Shown one piece after another: positions 1 through 11,008 of a stretch of 64,000 bases of DNA. The stretch lies in NCBI GenBank assembly GCA_033032175.1, contig CM065318.1:18910001-18974000 (forward strand), written 5' to 3'. The first letter of the stretch is position 1. Each line of letters begins with the position of its first letter. The notes below the pieces were generated by a model, which was given only the letters and a program-made list of their open reading frames with translations, had not been told where the DNA came from and made no database searches. The position numbers and the translations under genes are program-made. The stretch comes from Saturnia japonica (lineage: Eukaryota > Arthropoda > Insecta > Lepidoptera > Saturniidae).

Positions 1-134
1 GCAAGATTTCTCGAAGCAGTTGTCCTTGAGATCTCAACACGACAGTTAGGACATGTCGCTGATTCGTCACGCAGACGCGCGTCAGCAAGCAAATGTGTGA
101 AGCAAGGAGCACACATCAAGTGACCATTACTACA
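1..134 (-). CDS. CYHR1: CYHR1/ZTRAF1 homologue, exon 2 (partial)
   Basis: Second coding exon of a cysteine- and histidine-rich protein 1 homologue, cut by the left window edge. Seen: a 3' splice site (TTTCAG on the minus strand) just before position 134, then an open phase-0 frame starting [20 protein letters not shown] and continuing with CPNCRVEI. These are the second half of a RING-like zinc finger (Cys/His ligands CxNGHxxCxxC ... CPNC). The first half, CCAVCLDLP, ends the exon at 2412-2612, and the phases match. Known of the family: CYHR1 proteins carry this RING-like finger followed by a TRAF-type zinc finger; the molecular role is poorly defined. The TRAF-like part must lie left of the window. 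Confidence 0.9.
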
Positions 135-2411
135 CTGAAATTTTATATACATGTCAGAATTGTAGACAAATGTTTTATGACAAAGTTTTCTGTAATATAA
201 ATATATAAAAACATATCTACTTGTATAAAAAAAAATAATTAAATGACTTATTTCATTTTAACAAAATGTATTATTTCATAATTTGGACAGAAGAATAAAT
301 TATTATATAGTTAATTGAAAAATAAAGCATATATTATTTAAAATCTCGGGAAGTAGTCTGGAATTTATTTGCATCTGAAATAAAAAATAATTGTGATTTA
401 CAACTTTCCTTCAAAACTTTTCCTTACAATTGAAAAAATATTCCACAGGTTTATTTTTTGGTCTCTCTGTACTGCTAGTGAGGTAGAAGCCTCAGATGGC
501 TTTTACAGCTTCACCAGGCTTGGAAATTCAAGTTAATAATGTTACTATAGCCGGACCGCTGTAAGCGCGACCTTCCCTAATGTTCATGGTTTGCGGGAGG
601 GGAATAAAATTAACCGATGAGTTAGTATGTTGCCGTCCGCCACCAGCAATAGATGTTTGAGGTTAGGACTTGCGCGATTTTGCTTTTGAGACTTCTACAC
701 ATGATATAATTTTACCAAAATTAAATTACTAATACTGCATTTAAAAAAGTTAAATATTTAATCAAAAGTAATGCTTCATCATGTAGGAAAATATTTCAAA
801 AAAAGATAGATGGAATTAGCTCTTCCAGGTAAATCTGTATTGTGTATTAGATTGTAATATTCTATTTAAGGATAAACATGTATAAATTATATTGTAGCTA
901 ATGATGTTGTAGATGAAGATTTTAATGTAAATAAGGTTAAGGCAGAGGCTACTAGCATGTTGTTAAGTACTATTAAAAAGTTTCTGGAAAACGACTTGAC
1001 ATATGAATTTGAAATTAATATTGAATACTAAGATCTGTGAACTCATACTGCTGTATTAAAATCAAGTTTCTAGATAAACACATTAAAAAGATATGACACT
1101 TCATAGTAAAAGTCTACCAGTTTTTTTTGTCTGACTAGACTGTTAGCCCTAAAGACTGATGGTTTTTACAACATTGCTGTGGTTTGGAGGTGAGCCTTTA
1201 AGGTACTCAGCAGCCTACTAAGCCTGCTAAGTCTACAAGTAATATATTAACGATAATATACAAACTATATTTATGTAAAAGACATATATTAATGTATGGT
1301 ATGTAATGTAAACATTTCGAAACCCTAGTTATACTCACTACTTGTCCAATTTTTTTTTCAGTGAAAATATCTTTAGTCCTGCTGTGATTTAAAACATGAT
1401 GAAAGGAAAAAATACCAGCTTATTGCGAAGCCTTGGGAAAAGGTGTCATAACCAACATGGTGTACTCTGTTTACATCTACTGTTTATGTGAATATTTTTA
1501 TGTTATCTGATGGTTTCACTTTCACTGCAAGTAAACTGCACATATGTAACTTTTTTTTCTAAATAGTATTACTTTGCTTACCATTTAAACAAGAGGACAA
1601 TACAGTTTACATTAAAGTATTTTATTTACCATTAAAATATCCATCACACTTGCAATAACATATGTAATTTTATCTGAAGTTAAAGGACTTAATTTCATAC
1701 CGCATATATATATCCATATGCACCTGCTGCCCCATCCCTCACATATGTTAGGAAAGGTTGCTCTTATAGAGGTCAGGCTTTTATTTCTTTTTAACTAATG
1801 GGTACTATTTTATATTTATAATAATGTAATAGTTATTTATGCACTTTAATTATTGGCACTAATTTGTTTATTTTGGGATAAGGACCAGGACAGTACTAAA
1901 TAAATACAGAAGTAAATCTCATAAACATTTCTTTATTCCCATGAAATGTTACAAGAATATACTTACTAATAATACTTAGTGTCTATTACTTGCTAATAAT
2001 ACATATAAACTTCTTACAACCTATACTACATCACAGATGTAACTCTTAAACCTAATAGAAATGAAAATACAACAAATACATGTGCTGTCCTATAAATAAA
2101 CTTTAAACAACATTTATACAACTAGTTTCAATTACAATCAGACAATGAACACTATATTTACATATTGACAAGACTTTATTACCATTATTTATATTTGTAT
2201 ATAATGAGAGTATTAGTACTAGTCTACAAAACTGAAAGTGTTCAATATTGATTACAAAATCACAGACGTCTTTTGCAGTCACAAAATGGTGACATATTAT
2301 TGCGTCGTACAGGCGTGAGCACAAACAATTTTGTAATAATCTATTGTACGCAAAGTTAGAAAAAAAAAACAGCTGAACGTAGTCGATGTGCGATCAGCTG
2401 TTCTAGAATAC
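135..2411 (-). other. CYHR1 intron 1 (2.3 kb)
   Basis: Intron bounded by GT (minus strand, 2411-2410) and AG (136-135), joining two phase-0 exons. It is AT-rich and holds no supported gene. Two weak, diverged pieces of the SINE-like tail family seen clearly at 4325-4408 and 15149-15897 occur near 481-525 and 1138-1200 (the 'ggcttttacagcttcacc' and 'actgttagcc' motifs). Confidence 0.8.
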
Positions 2412-2612
2412 CTGATAAACGGCGGCTTGTGGTAAGTCCAGACATACTGCGCAGCACAGGATGCCTCCAAGCCTATATTCCAGCTTGTCACCCAAGTCAC
2501 TCTCGTTTATTTTCCGTTTCTTTGGCAACGGCTCGTCAACATCTTTCACCTCCACTACTAAACGATTTTCACTGGAGGACGGTGTTGGCTCATTTTCAGG
2601 AGCCTCAGCCAT
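2412..2612 (-). CDS. CYHR1: CYHR1/ZTRAF1 homologue, exon 1
   Basis: First coding exon, 67 codons. It starts at the ATG on the minus strand (MAEAPENEP...), followed by a short low-complexity acidic/serine stretch, a basic PLPKKRK segment that could act as a nuclear localisation signal, then YRLGGILCCAVCLDLPQAAV, which is the conserved entry into the CYHR1 RING-like finger. A GT donor follows codon 67 (CAG|GTATTC); translation straight through meets a stop two codons later, which supports splicing here. The gene is transcribed leftwards. Upstream sequence (above 2612) should hold the 5' UTR and promoter; I see no clear TATA box. Confidence 0.9.
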
Positions 2613-4324
2613 TGCTCAAATGTAGATTCTAATAAGTACTTACTAATACAAAACAGCAAAATCTGCGATAGATAATAAAATTCGAAATAAATTCTACACT
2701 AGACAAAACAAAGCCTTCTTTTTGACTTACATAGACCAATAACCAGTAACCAGAGGTTGACTTGTCAAACGTAACAAAACCTTTTTTGTATAGTTCTTTC
2801 TTCTTTCCTTCGTGAAAGGAAAAAGCAAAGATATCTAAATCATGCAGCCAACCAGACGTATTTATCATTCATATGGCATACCCTCTAAAATTGTGGCGAA
2901 ATTTGAAATTGTAGGTGAGAATATTTTTTTTTAGAAATTTTATATTAATAGTCGTATTTACAGAATGTTGGACTACCTTACTTTTCGGAATGAAGAAGGC
3001 ACTGCTGAGGACCCGGTTTTTAGAGAGATATTTCGGTTTCCGTAATGTTAACAGTCACGGTTATGTGAAATAATGGTATGGTAATGAGATGGTCGATTCG
3101 TTAATATGATTTTACGATCGGGTGTAAGTTCTTTAAAATTCAACGTAAAAACAGGACCACAAAACTCTTTGACTCCACTCTAAAACAAATGGGGGAGAGG
3201 CGTGAAGTGATTTTGCAATCATCGGGAGATGTACCTATGTTTATTCCGTATGTTAACAGTCATGGTTATGTGAAATGGTGGTGCGGTAATGAGATGGTCG
3301 GAACGGTATTGTGATTTTACGATCGGGTGTAAGTTCTTTAAGATTCAACGTACAAACAGGACCAAAAACTCTTTGACTTTACTCTAAAACTCCTCAAATA
3401 GCGATCCTATAAAACGTATCCTACTTAATTATATCAAAGGTAATATAACGAAACAAATATTCCAAAATGTTAGCAAGAAATCTGTTTCTGACCGACGACA
3501 GCATGACCTTATCATCCAAAGCTGAACTTTTGATAGAGACCAATGGACATCAACGCAGATGCCTGTTACGAATCTAGCTTAATATCCCAAGATGTAGATT
3601 AACCCGTGTAGGTCCCGGCACTATACCAGAGATTATGCAAGATTAGTATGGCACTCAAAAAGTTAAAAACAACATAGCTGTCGGCGATGACAGAATCACA
3701 GCCGAACGTCTGAAGGCGGGTGGTAGACCAGTACTCAGGGCCGTTCAGATCCTGTTCACAAGCTATTACATCACAACGTTGCCAGATTTACGAGAAATCC
3801 CATAACTATACGAGATTTCGCAGTCCTGTACAAGATATGAGAAAAATAAAAATCTCGTACTCTTTTTCACAAGGTTTTAAAAATGTTGACTGTCTGCATC
3901 CTGTATACAAATATAAAAAATATGAATTATAATAAGAATATATTTTATGCATGGACATGCTACAAACGAAATACTCAGCACATTACTAGATTCATTACCT
4001 AATCACCAAATGTATATTTAGACGTTGACCAGAGAATCTCCGCTAAAATGAATTTGTTGTCATTACCCTTATGGCACTAATAATTAAATATTGTTTTCTT
4101 GACTCTGTTACAAAATGAAAAATTTGGGGAAATGTATTTTTATGCAATAGAAGTTGATGTTCTAGCGAATTTCGGATTTATACCCTAATTATTCAGTGGT
4201 TAATTTTACTTAAGGAGTAGTTAGTGACAGTGACTGTGGGGGCGATTATTAACACCTCCACATTAAAAGGGAGGAACCTCTGACCAGTCGGGTGTTATGT
4301 CTGGCGGGCAGCTGCCCAAGGTTG
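2613..4324. other. Intergenic, no gene recognised
   Basis: AT-rich sequence upstream of CYHR1. Apart from a tandem duplication at 3038-3392 nothing can be assigned. The short open frames here have no recognisable product. Confidence 0.6.
3038..3392. repeat. Tandem duplication, about 206-bp period
   Basis: The block starting 'ttccgtaatgttaacagtca' at 3038 recurs at 3244 with small differences and both run to 'ctctaaaac'. The offset is 206 bp. The second copy is shorter because the spacer of the first (3188-3243) is not repeated. Confidence 0.75.
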
Positions 4325-4408
4325 TTTTTTTTTTTTTTAGATCTTACTACACTGTTAGCCTTAGGGGTCCTAAAGCCGCCGCGGCTTTTACAGCTTCACC
4401 GGACTTGG
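4325..4408 (-). repeat. SINE-like 3' tail with poly-T (reverse orientation)
   Basis: A run of 14 T is followed by 'agatcttactacactgtta' and a block containing the palindrome gccgccgcggc and 'cagcttcaccggacttgg'. The same block, with poly-T or poly-A, occurs at 15149-15290 and 15826-15897. A shared 3' block next to a homopolymer is what retroposed SINE/LINE 3' ends look like; family unknown. Confidence 0.55.
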
Positions 4409-4873
4409 TTTCCCAACGGTTGTAGTCGGGTTCTTGTATATATACTCAATTGAAGGGTTAATTTCTATAGCACGATGTAGGATGCGTCGTATGTGGCTCG
4501 ATAGATGTCTCTATGTAGGATGCGTCAGTTATGGCAAGGATAGATGTCGCTACAGTGACTTTCGCAATGAGTGGTTATGATATCTGATATTTCAAGACTG
4601 GCTGTAGATGCTAAAATTCCCAAGGAAGTGAAGTGTGCATATTATTCATCAAGCACTCTGGATGCTAAAATCACAAATCTCAAATCCCATGACGAAACAA
4701 AAAAACGTTTGCCAGAAAAAAATCTTGTTTCATCAGGTCTACGGTCCCAAATGTTGACTTCATTTGGTTTGCATAATGCAATGGTTGGCATAAATCCATA
4801 AAGGCACGCGTGATCAGGTTTTCAACAAAACTAATTAATTTAACACAGACCTTAGAAATCGTCTTATTACAGA
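4409..4873. other. Unassigned
   Basis: No supported feature; a 76-codon open frame at 4571-4801 has no recognisable motif. Confidence 0.5.
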
Positions 4874-4981
4874 CTAGCTGTACCTGCAGCTTCACTCGCG
4901 TGGACGATATAAGAACACTTAATTCTTATAGAAATCATAGTTTCTTAAAACTTTAATACCTTTTTATTGAATGAAGATATC

Positions 4982-5750
4982 TGTTGCGGACAGCGAGCGG
5001 GGCGAGCGAATAACGATAGTCTAATAGTATAAAATGAACAAGTAAATGAAATAATGCGTGTTAGGAATAAGGTTTATAAATACGTGTTAGGAATAGATAT
5101 AATAATATGAACTGAATATGTGTGAATATGTGTATTTTAAAACGATTAGAATAAGAATATAGCTAGTTGTAAGTTTAAATGTATAAATTTCACTAGTTGT
5201 AAGGATGAACCATGCCAGACTCGGAACATCTGGCATGGTGACTCATGGTACTGCCGAGAGCGCGCACACAGGGCGTGCGCGCTCATTGGCTGAGCGACGC
5301 CCCGCACGGAATCCATCGCACTACCGGTTGCGAGGCAAAGGGCGAGGTTAAATATAGCGGAAAGGGCGGCAGTACTGCGATCAGTTCGAGAAACACTACA
5401 ACAACAGCAAGCAGCGAATCTGCGATCAGTTCGAGAAACACTACAACAACAGCAAGCAGCGAATCTGCGATCAGTTCGAGAAACACTACAACAACAGCAA
5501 GCAGCGAATCTGCGATCAGTTCGAGAAACACTACAACAACAGCAAGCAGCGAATCTGCGATCAGTTCGAGAAACACCACAACACCAGCAACAGCAAGCAG
5601 CGAATCTACAAGCAAACTACAGTCAAGAACGTTATTAAGAAACCACATTGTTACTACGAACTACTGTAACTTTGTAAGAAACAAGAATAAAGCAAGCGCT
5701 ATTAATTTAGCACACATTAAAATATTGTGGACGTCATTTTATTCACAATA
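4982..5750 (+). repeat. BEL 5' LTR (769 bp)
   Basis: Begins TGTTGCGG and ends CACAATA. Promoter-like signals: an inverted CCAAT box (ATTGG near 5285) and TTAAATATA near 5349. Two perfect stem-loops precede them (arms 5209-5219/5229-5239 and 5258-5267/5275-5284). Downstream of the TATA-like site lie five units of a 45-bp minisatellite (about 5377-5607; the last unit is longer and variant). AATAAA occurs near 5686. Confidence 0.92.
5377..5607 (+). repeat. 45-bp minisatellite, 5 units, in BEL 5' LTR
   Basis: Unit starts tgcgatcagttcgagaaaca and is 45 bp (15 codons, no stop), so it stays open in the frame reading AISSRNTTTTASSES. Four identical units plus one longer variant with extra ACA/CCA triplets. 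The 3' LTR has four units. Confidence 0.95.
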
Positions 5751-5879
5751 TTATCTGGTCCTTCGGAAGCCGGATCGGAAGAAAAAAGAACAGAACATTT
5801 CGCCGATCTACAACAACGCTTGAAGAAGAAACGACGTGTTATCAAGACATCTGTATCCACGAACGGCGTACCCAGATCA

Positions 5880-7868
5880 ATGGTTGTTACGAGAAGCCAG
5901 GGAGACGCAATGGAATCACAAAACAGAAACAACACAGTCCGAGTATTCGAAGAATCGCCGCTATCGCCAGACACACAGAGGGCTGAGGGCACACCCCGAC
6001 CGGAGGGAACACCCTCTGTACCTGTTACTCGCACTGACGTCAGAACAGGCCACGTTTCCCCGCCACGCTCACACAGATCGACGACGAGTGCGACTATGCG
6101 ATCACGCCTCGCCGAGCTACAAGCGGAAGAGAAACTAGCCGCAATTCGCCGTGAAGAACTCCGTATGGAGGCGGAATTAATAAAGAAACGCCTCGCCATG
6201 GAGTTAACGTCGATACGGGATGAAGCAGAGGACGTACGTGAGCAAACGAACGAGGAGCCAGATGAACGTATTCACCGAGTGGATGACTGGCTCCGCTCAC
6301 AGCCCGAAGCTACACGGGGGGAACAATTACCGTGTACCCGTAACGACGCGCGGCAACAAGACGAACGCAGGCCTGAATGACGTGCCCGTTCGCAATCACC
6401 GTCGCAATCGAGCAGTGATATTAAACAGCTCGCCGCGATACTAGAAAAGATGACGCATACTCATCCACCCCCACGCCAAGCCGCCGACTTACCTGTATTC
6501 ACTGGAGCGTTCAACGAGTGGCTGCCATTCAAAGCAGCTATGAGGGACTCCACGCAGCTGTATCGTTTCTCGCCGATAGAAAACATAGCGCGCCTACGTA
6601 ACAGCCTGCGTGGGGACGCCCGCGACGCAGTGGCAACGCTACTACACACCGCGAACAATCCAGATGAAATCATGCGGACACTGGAACAATGTTTTGGCAG
6701 GTCGGAAGTAATTATAGACAAGGCGCTGGATGATATGCGGAAATTACCACGACCGGGAGCTACCGCAAGCGAACTGAACACGTTCGCAGTAAAACTACAA
6801 AACATAGTCTGTGTTTTACTAAATCTCGACAAGCGGAGCTACCTGTACAACCCGATGCTGGCTCGGGAAGTATTAGAAAAACTTAGCCCACACCTGAAGT
6901 CCCGGTGGTGCGACTATGCGGAAGAGAACGAGGGAACAACGGATCCAGAGGTCGTTGTATTATCACGCTTCCTAATGCGTGAAGCGAGCCGTGCGTTAAA
7001 ACACACATATGCGCCCGCCACCGCTTCGACAGCGACCTCTAGACGCGAAGTATTGAAGCCTGCCGCACCGCAAATCGCCGCCAGAAAGAGACAGAACGTC
7101 TTTGCTACGGTGGACACAGAAACCGAACATCTGTGTCCTAGCTGCGATAAGCCCCATCCGTTGTCTCGGTGCCCGCAATACAAGGCACTGAACGTCGAAC
7201 AACGGTGGGAGCTAGTGAAGAGCAAAGGCGTCTGTTTCAAATGTATTGACAAACGCCATCGTCGTGTGTACTGCAAAGGAAAGCCGTGCGGTATTAACTC
7301 CTGTCGTCGTCCGCATCACTCGTCGCTTCACAACGACAGACCAAGCGATAGCGAAGAGCAAACTCAGAACAACGTGACACCCTCAACGAGCGAGACGGTA
7401 ATGGCTGTCGCAACAACTATAGAACCGAGACAGATTATACTAAAAATCTGTCCGGTGACTATATCGGGCCCCAAAGGAGCGGTGAACACGTACGCTCTGT
7501 TGGACGAGGGCTCGACTATATCGCTAATCGACGAGGGCTTGGCCAAGGAAATCGGAGCGCATGGACCGTCACATCCACTGCAACTACAAGGCGTCAATAT
7601 GGGCAAAGAGTACACGAATAGCCAAATTGTACAAGCGAAGTTGTACGAACCGGGCGGCAACAAGAAGCACGAATTCCGAGCTCGAACGATAAAAGGACTC
7701 CGACTGCGCGAACAAACAGTGTCTCTAAGCACACTCCAACACGCTCACTTGCTCAATTTGAAAGTGAAGCAGGTGTGCTATGAGAAGGCGAGGCCGCGTA
7801 TATTGATAGGTACGGACCACTGGGAGATGATCGTATCCAGAGAGCTACGCGTCGGCAAACCGAACTAG
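5880..7868 (+). pseudogene. BEL gag-protease part of polyprotein, two nonsense codons
   Basis: The first ATG in frame after the LTR is at 5880 (MVVTRSQGD). Residues of the N-terminal half are charged and coiled-coil-like (LAELQAEEKLAAIRREELR...). The frame is stopped by TGA at 6378-6380 and resumes unchanged through the Gag core (6450 onward, 'FTGAFNEWLPFKAAM'). A Pao-type cysteine/histidine cluster follows at about 7130-7340 (CPSCDKPHPLSRC, CFKC, CKGKPC, HHSSLH), then the aspartic protease at about 7490-7540 (ALLDEGSTISLID). A second stop, TAG at 7866-7868, interrupts the run into RT. Each stop is a single codon in one otherwise continuous frame, so both look like point mutations. Confidence 0.88.
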
Positions 7869-9794
7869 CCGGCGGCGTCGAAAACTCAACTGGGTTGGGT
7901 GGTGCACGGAACCGCACCACACGTGATCATCGGCCACAGCGAAGCCCTGCTACACATATACGCACCTGAACGCAACACTGGCAGCGAGATCCGGAACGAA
8001 AGTCTACACGAGCTCGTAGAACGGCACTTCAAAATAGACGCGCTCGGCGTAGCCCGCGAACCGAGAATCAGCGACGCCGACAAGCGCGCGACGCGAATAC
8101 TCGACGGAACGATCCAACAATGCAGTGAAGGCTACGAAGTAGGTCTACCGTGGCGCCGCGACGACGTAGTACTACCTAATAGCTACAATATGGCGCTACG
8201 ACGACTTCACTCGATAGAAAAGAAAATGGATCATTCCACAGAGTTTGCGGCGGCGTATACAAGTCAGATCAAAAACTTGTTTAAGAAGGGCTACGCCGTA
8301 CGCTGTGAGGGACACGAACAGACTAGCAACATCAGCTGGTTTTTACCTCACTTCGCTGTATTCAACCCGAACAAACCCGGCAAGCTACGAGTAGTATTCG
8401 ATACCGCGGCACGCAGTGGAACTACGAGTTTAAACGACGAGTTATTAGAGGGACCGGACCTGCTACGATCGCTGCAGGGGATTTTATTCCGGTTCAGAGA
8501 GAAGCTCGTCGCCGTCACTGCTGATATAGAGGAAATGTTTCTGAGAATACGAATACGCGAAGCGGACCAGCCGGCACGACAATTTCTGTGGCGAGGCAAC
8601 GACCGGAACAAGCCGCCACAGAAATATAAAATGAGATCGTTGATATTCGGCGCAGCAAGCTCACCGTTCATAGCACACAGTGTACGCGACCGCAACGCTG
8701 AAAAGCATGCACGAACGCATCCAGACGCGTTCAAGGCAATAACGCAGAGCCACTACATGGACGACCTGGTGGATAGCTACGACGATGAAGAAACAGCTAT
8801 CCACACTATAAGGGAAATACAAGAAGTCCACGCAGTAGCCGGCTTTACGTTACGCGGATGGAGCAGCAACCGAGCGAGCGTACGCAGTGGAACACCGGAC
8901 GAGCTACGCGCACGATCGCCCGCACAACTTGGCGGGCATGAACAAGAAAAGATCCTGGGCCTATACTGGAATGCAGCTACGGATGAACTAGGGTTTAACA
9001 CGTCCATGCATCGGGTACCAGCCGATGTACGCGCACGCAAGCGGGCACCTACAAAGCGAGAAGCTCTGAGTGCGGTTATGTCAATCTATGACCCGCTCGG
9101 CTTACTCAGCCACTACAGCGATAACGCGACCAACTTCCGTGGGGCGGACACCGAGCTACGCGCCGCCTACGCCGAATGGGCACCTGCGCTACGGGGGGAG
9201 GTGCTACGGCACAGCGTCGAGTGGCGCTACATCCCGCCCGGCGCGCCTAACCAGGGAGGTGCATGGGAGCGGCTAGTGCGGTCGGTAAAAACCGCGCTCG
9301 CCGCCACTTTGAACGAGCGTGCGCCTAAAGAAGAGGTGCTCCAAACCATGCTCGCGGAGACCGAGCATTCGATTAACGCGCGGCCTCTAACGCACGTGAG
9401 CGTCGACCCGCGGGACCCAGAGGCGATCACTCCCAACCATTTTCTGCTTGGGAGTTCGACGGGTATGCCTACGACGGGGACCTGCGACACGGCGGACCGG
9501 CGTACCTGGCGAGCAACCCAGGCGCTCGCCAATCATTTCTGGCGGCGCTGGGTTAAGGAGTACCTCCCTACATTGGTGCCACGCGGGAACTCAACCGACA
9601 GCACGCGCCCTCTGAACGTCGGGGACTTGGTCATGGTTGTCGACTCCGCCTTGCCGCGCAACACCTGGCCACGCGGAATCGTCACGAGAACCTACACCGG
9701 ACCAGATGGAGGAGTGCGGAGCGCCGACGTGAAGACGAGGAGCGGTGTGTTCCGGCGCCCGACGACGAAGCTCGCCGTCCTGAGAGGAGAGTGA
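7869..9794 (+). pseudogene. BEL reverse transcriptase fused in frame to C-terminal integrase
   Basis: Same frame as gag, open from after the TAG at 7866-7868 to TGA at 9792. RT: 'LRVVFDTAAR' near 8385, catalytic YMDD near 8754 in HYMDDLVDS. At about 9100 the RT thumb motif YDPLGLLS runs directly into YSDNATNFRGA, the second-Asp block of the integrase core, and then GGAWERLV with the third acidic residue, followed by the C-terminal domain 'NVGDLVMVVD'. RNase H, the integrase zinc finger and the first catalytic Asp are therefore missing, removed without breaking the frame. The protein could not integrate or degrade RNA. Confidence 0.9.
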
Positions 9795-9823
9795 GGCTGC
9801 GCAGGCTACGCCGGGGGGAGAAC

Positions 9824-10547
9824 TGTTGCGGACAGCGAGCGGGGCGAGCGAATAACGATAGTCTAATAGTATAAAATGAACAAGTAAATGAAATAATGCG
9901 TGTTAGGAATAAGGTTTATAAATACGTGTTAGGAATAGATATAATAATATGAACTGAATATGTGTGAATATGTGTATTTTAAAACGATTAGAATAAGAAT
10001 ATAGCTAGTTGTAAGTTTAAATGTATAAATTTCACTAGTTGTAAGGATGAACCATGCCAGACTCGGAACATCTGGCATGGTGACTCATGGTACTGCCGAG
10101 AGCGCGCACACAGGGCGTGCGCGCTCATTGGCTGAGCGACGCCCCGCACGGAATCCATCGCACTACCGGTTGCGAGGCAAAGGGCGAGGTTAAATATAGC
10201 GGAAAGGGCGGCAGTACTGCGATCAGTTCGAGAAACACTACAACAACAGCAAGCAGCGAATCTGCGATCAGTTCGAGAAACACTACAACAACAGCAAGCA
10301 GCGAATCTGCGATCAGTTCGAGAAACACTACAACAACAGCAAGCAGCGAATCTGCGATCAGTTCGAGAAACACCACAACACCAGCAACAGCAAGCAGCGA
10401 ATCTACAAGCAAACTACAGTCAAGAACGTTATTAAGAAACCACATTGTTACTACGAACTACTGTAACTTTGTAAGAAACAAGAATAAAGCAAGCGCTATT
10501 AATTTAGCACACATTAAAATATTGTGGACGTCATTTTATTCACAATA
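9824..10547 (+). repeat. BEL 3' LTR (724 bp)
   Basis: Same sequence as the 5' LTR by eye but with four instead of five 45-bp units, which accounts for the whole 45-bp length difference. Ends CACAATA before the target duplication ATATC. Confidence 0.93.
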
Positions 10548-10671
10548 ATATCGTTATAATTATTTTTTGGATAAGGAATACGGAATAAAACAAAAAAATA
10601 TGAAAATCTATCCAGTAGTTTTTGTGTGATGCGCACATAACGACAAACCTCAATCATTTTAAAAATATAGA

Positions 10672-11006
10672 TACAGTCAATGGTAGACTTTTAGCTGCAG
10701 AAAGTGCTAAAGGCCCAAATCGCATAGAAAATTGTATAAATTTCAAACAATCTTCCAAAATATGAATCACTTCATATTCACATGAAACCTTCAAATCTGT
10801 TTTTTTTTTCAGAAAATGATCAAATACTTACACACTAATTTAAAGTTTATGAAAATGTACATACAAGTACTCACAATATCAATTTCAATTAATGCACATT
10901 TGAAATATCCATAATAACCTAACACAATATCAATCAGTAAGAGACTGTCATAAATTTTATCTAAAAAGTTTTTGTTTCGTGCCTTATAAGTGAGGTATAG
11001 CAGAGT
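10672..11006. other. Unassigned AT-rich spacer
   Basis: No gene or repeat recognised between the Helitron and the next transposon. Confidence 0.5.
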
Positions 11007-11008
11007 TA

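Larger units (their letters stand above)
4982..10547 (+). mobile_element. BEL/Pao LTR retrotransposon, complete ends, defective inside
   Basis: Two direct LTRs (4982-5750 and 9824-10547) flank a 4.07-kb internal region. The target duplication ATATC lies at 4977-4981 and 10548-10552. A candidate primer-binding site begins TGGTCCTTCGG at 5756, five bases after the LTR, and the purine-rich tract ggggggag (9813-9820) lies just before the 3' LTR. Gag, protease, RT and integrase parts follow in one frame, in the Pao/BEL order. The internal region is shorter than usual for the family because RNase H and half of integrase are missing. The LTRs look identical apart from one minisatellite unit, which argues for a very recent insertion. 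Confidence 0.93.
4874..10671 (-). mobile_element. Short non-autonomous Helitron (minus), interrupted by a BEL element
   Basis: Read on the minus strand, the element starts TCTATA at 10671 (preceded by A) and ends with CAGCTAG at 4874, followed by T: the Helitron rule of insertion between A and T, 5' TC and 3' CTAG. The end block, read on the plus strand as 'ctagctgtacctgcagcttc', matches the reverse complement of the 3' ends of the Helitrons at 23306, 39046 and 55046. Without the BEL insertion (4982-10547 plus 5-bp duplication) it is only about 230 bp, so it has no coding capacity. Confidence 0.65.

Noticed and set aside
5377..5607. CRISPR-like array
   Set aside because: Contiguous identical 45-bp units without unique spacers, inside an LTR of a eukaryotic retrotransposon.
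5283..5648. 121-codon minus-strand frame in the BEL LTR (LLAVVVVFLELIADS repeats)
   Set aside because: It is the antisense of the 45-bp minisatellite, whose length is a multiple of three, so both strands stay open. No other support.
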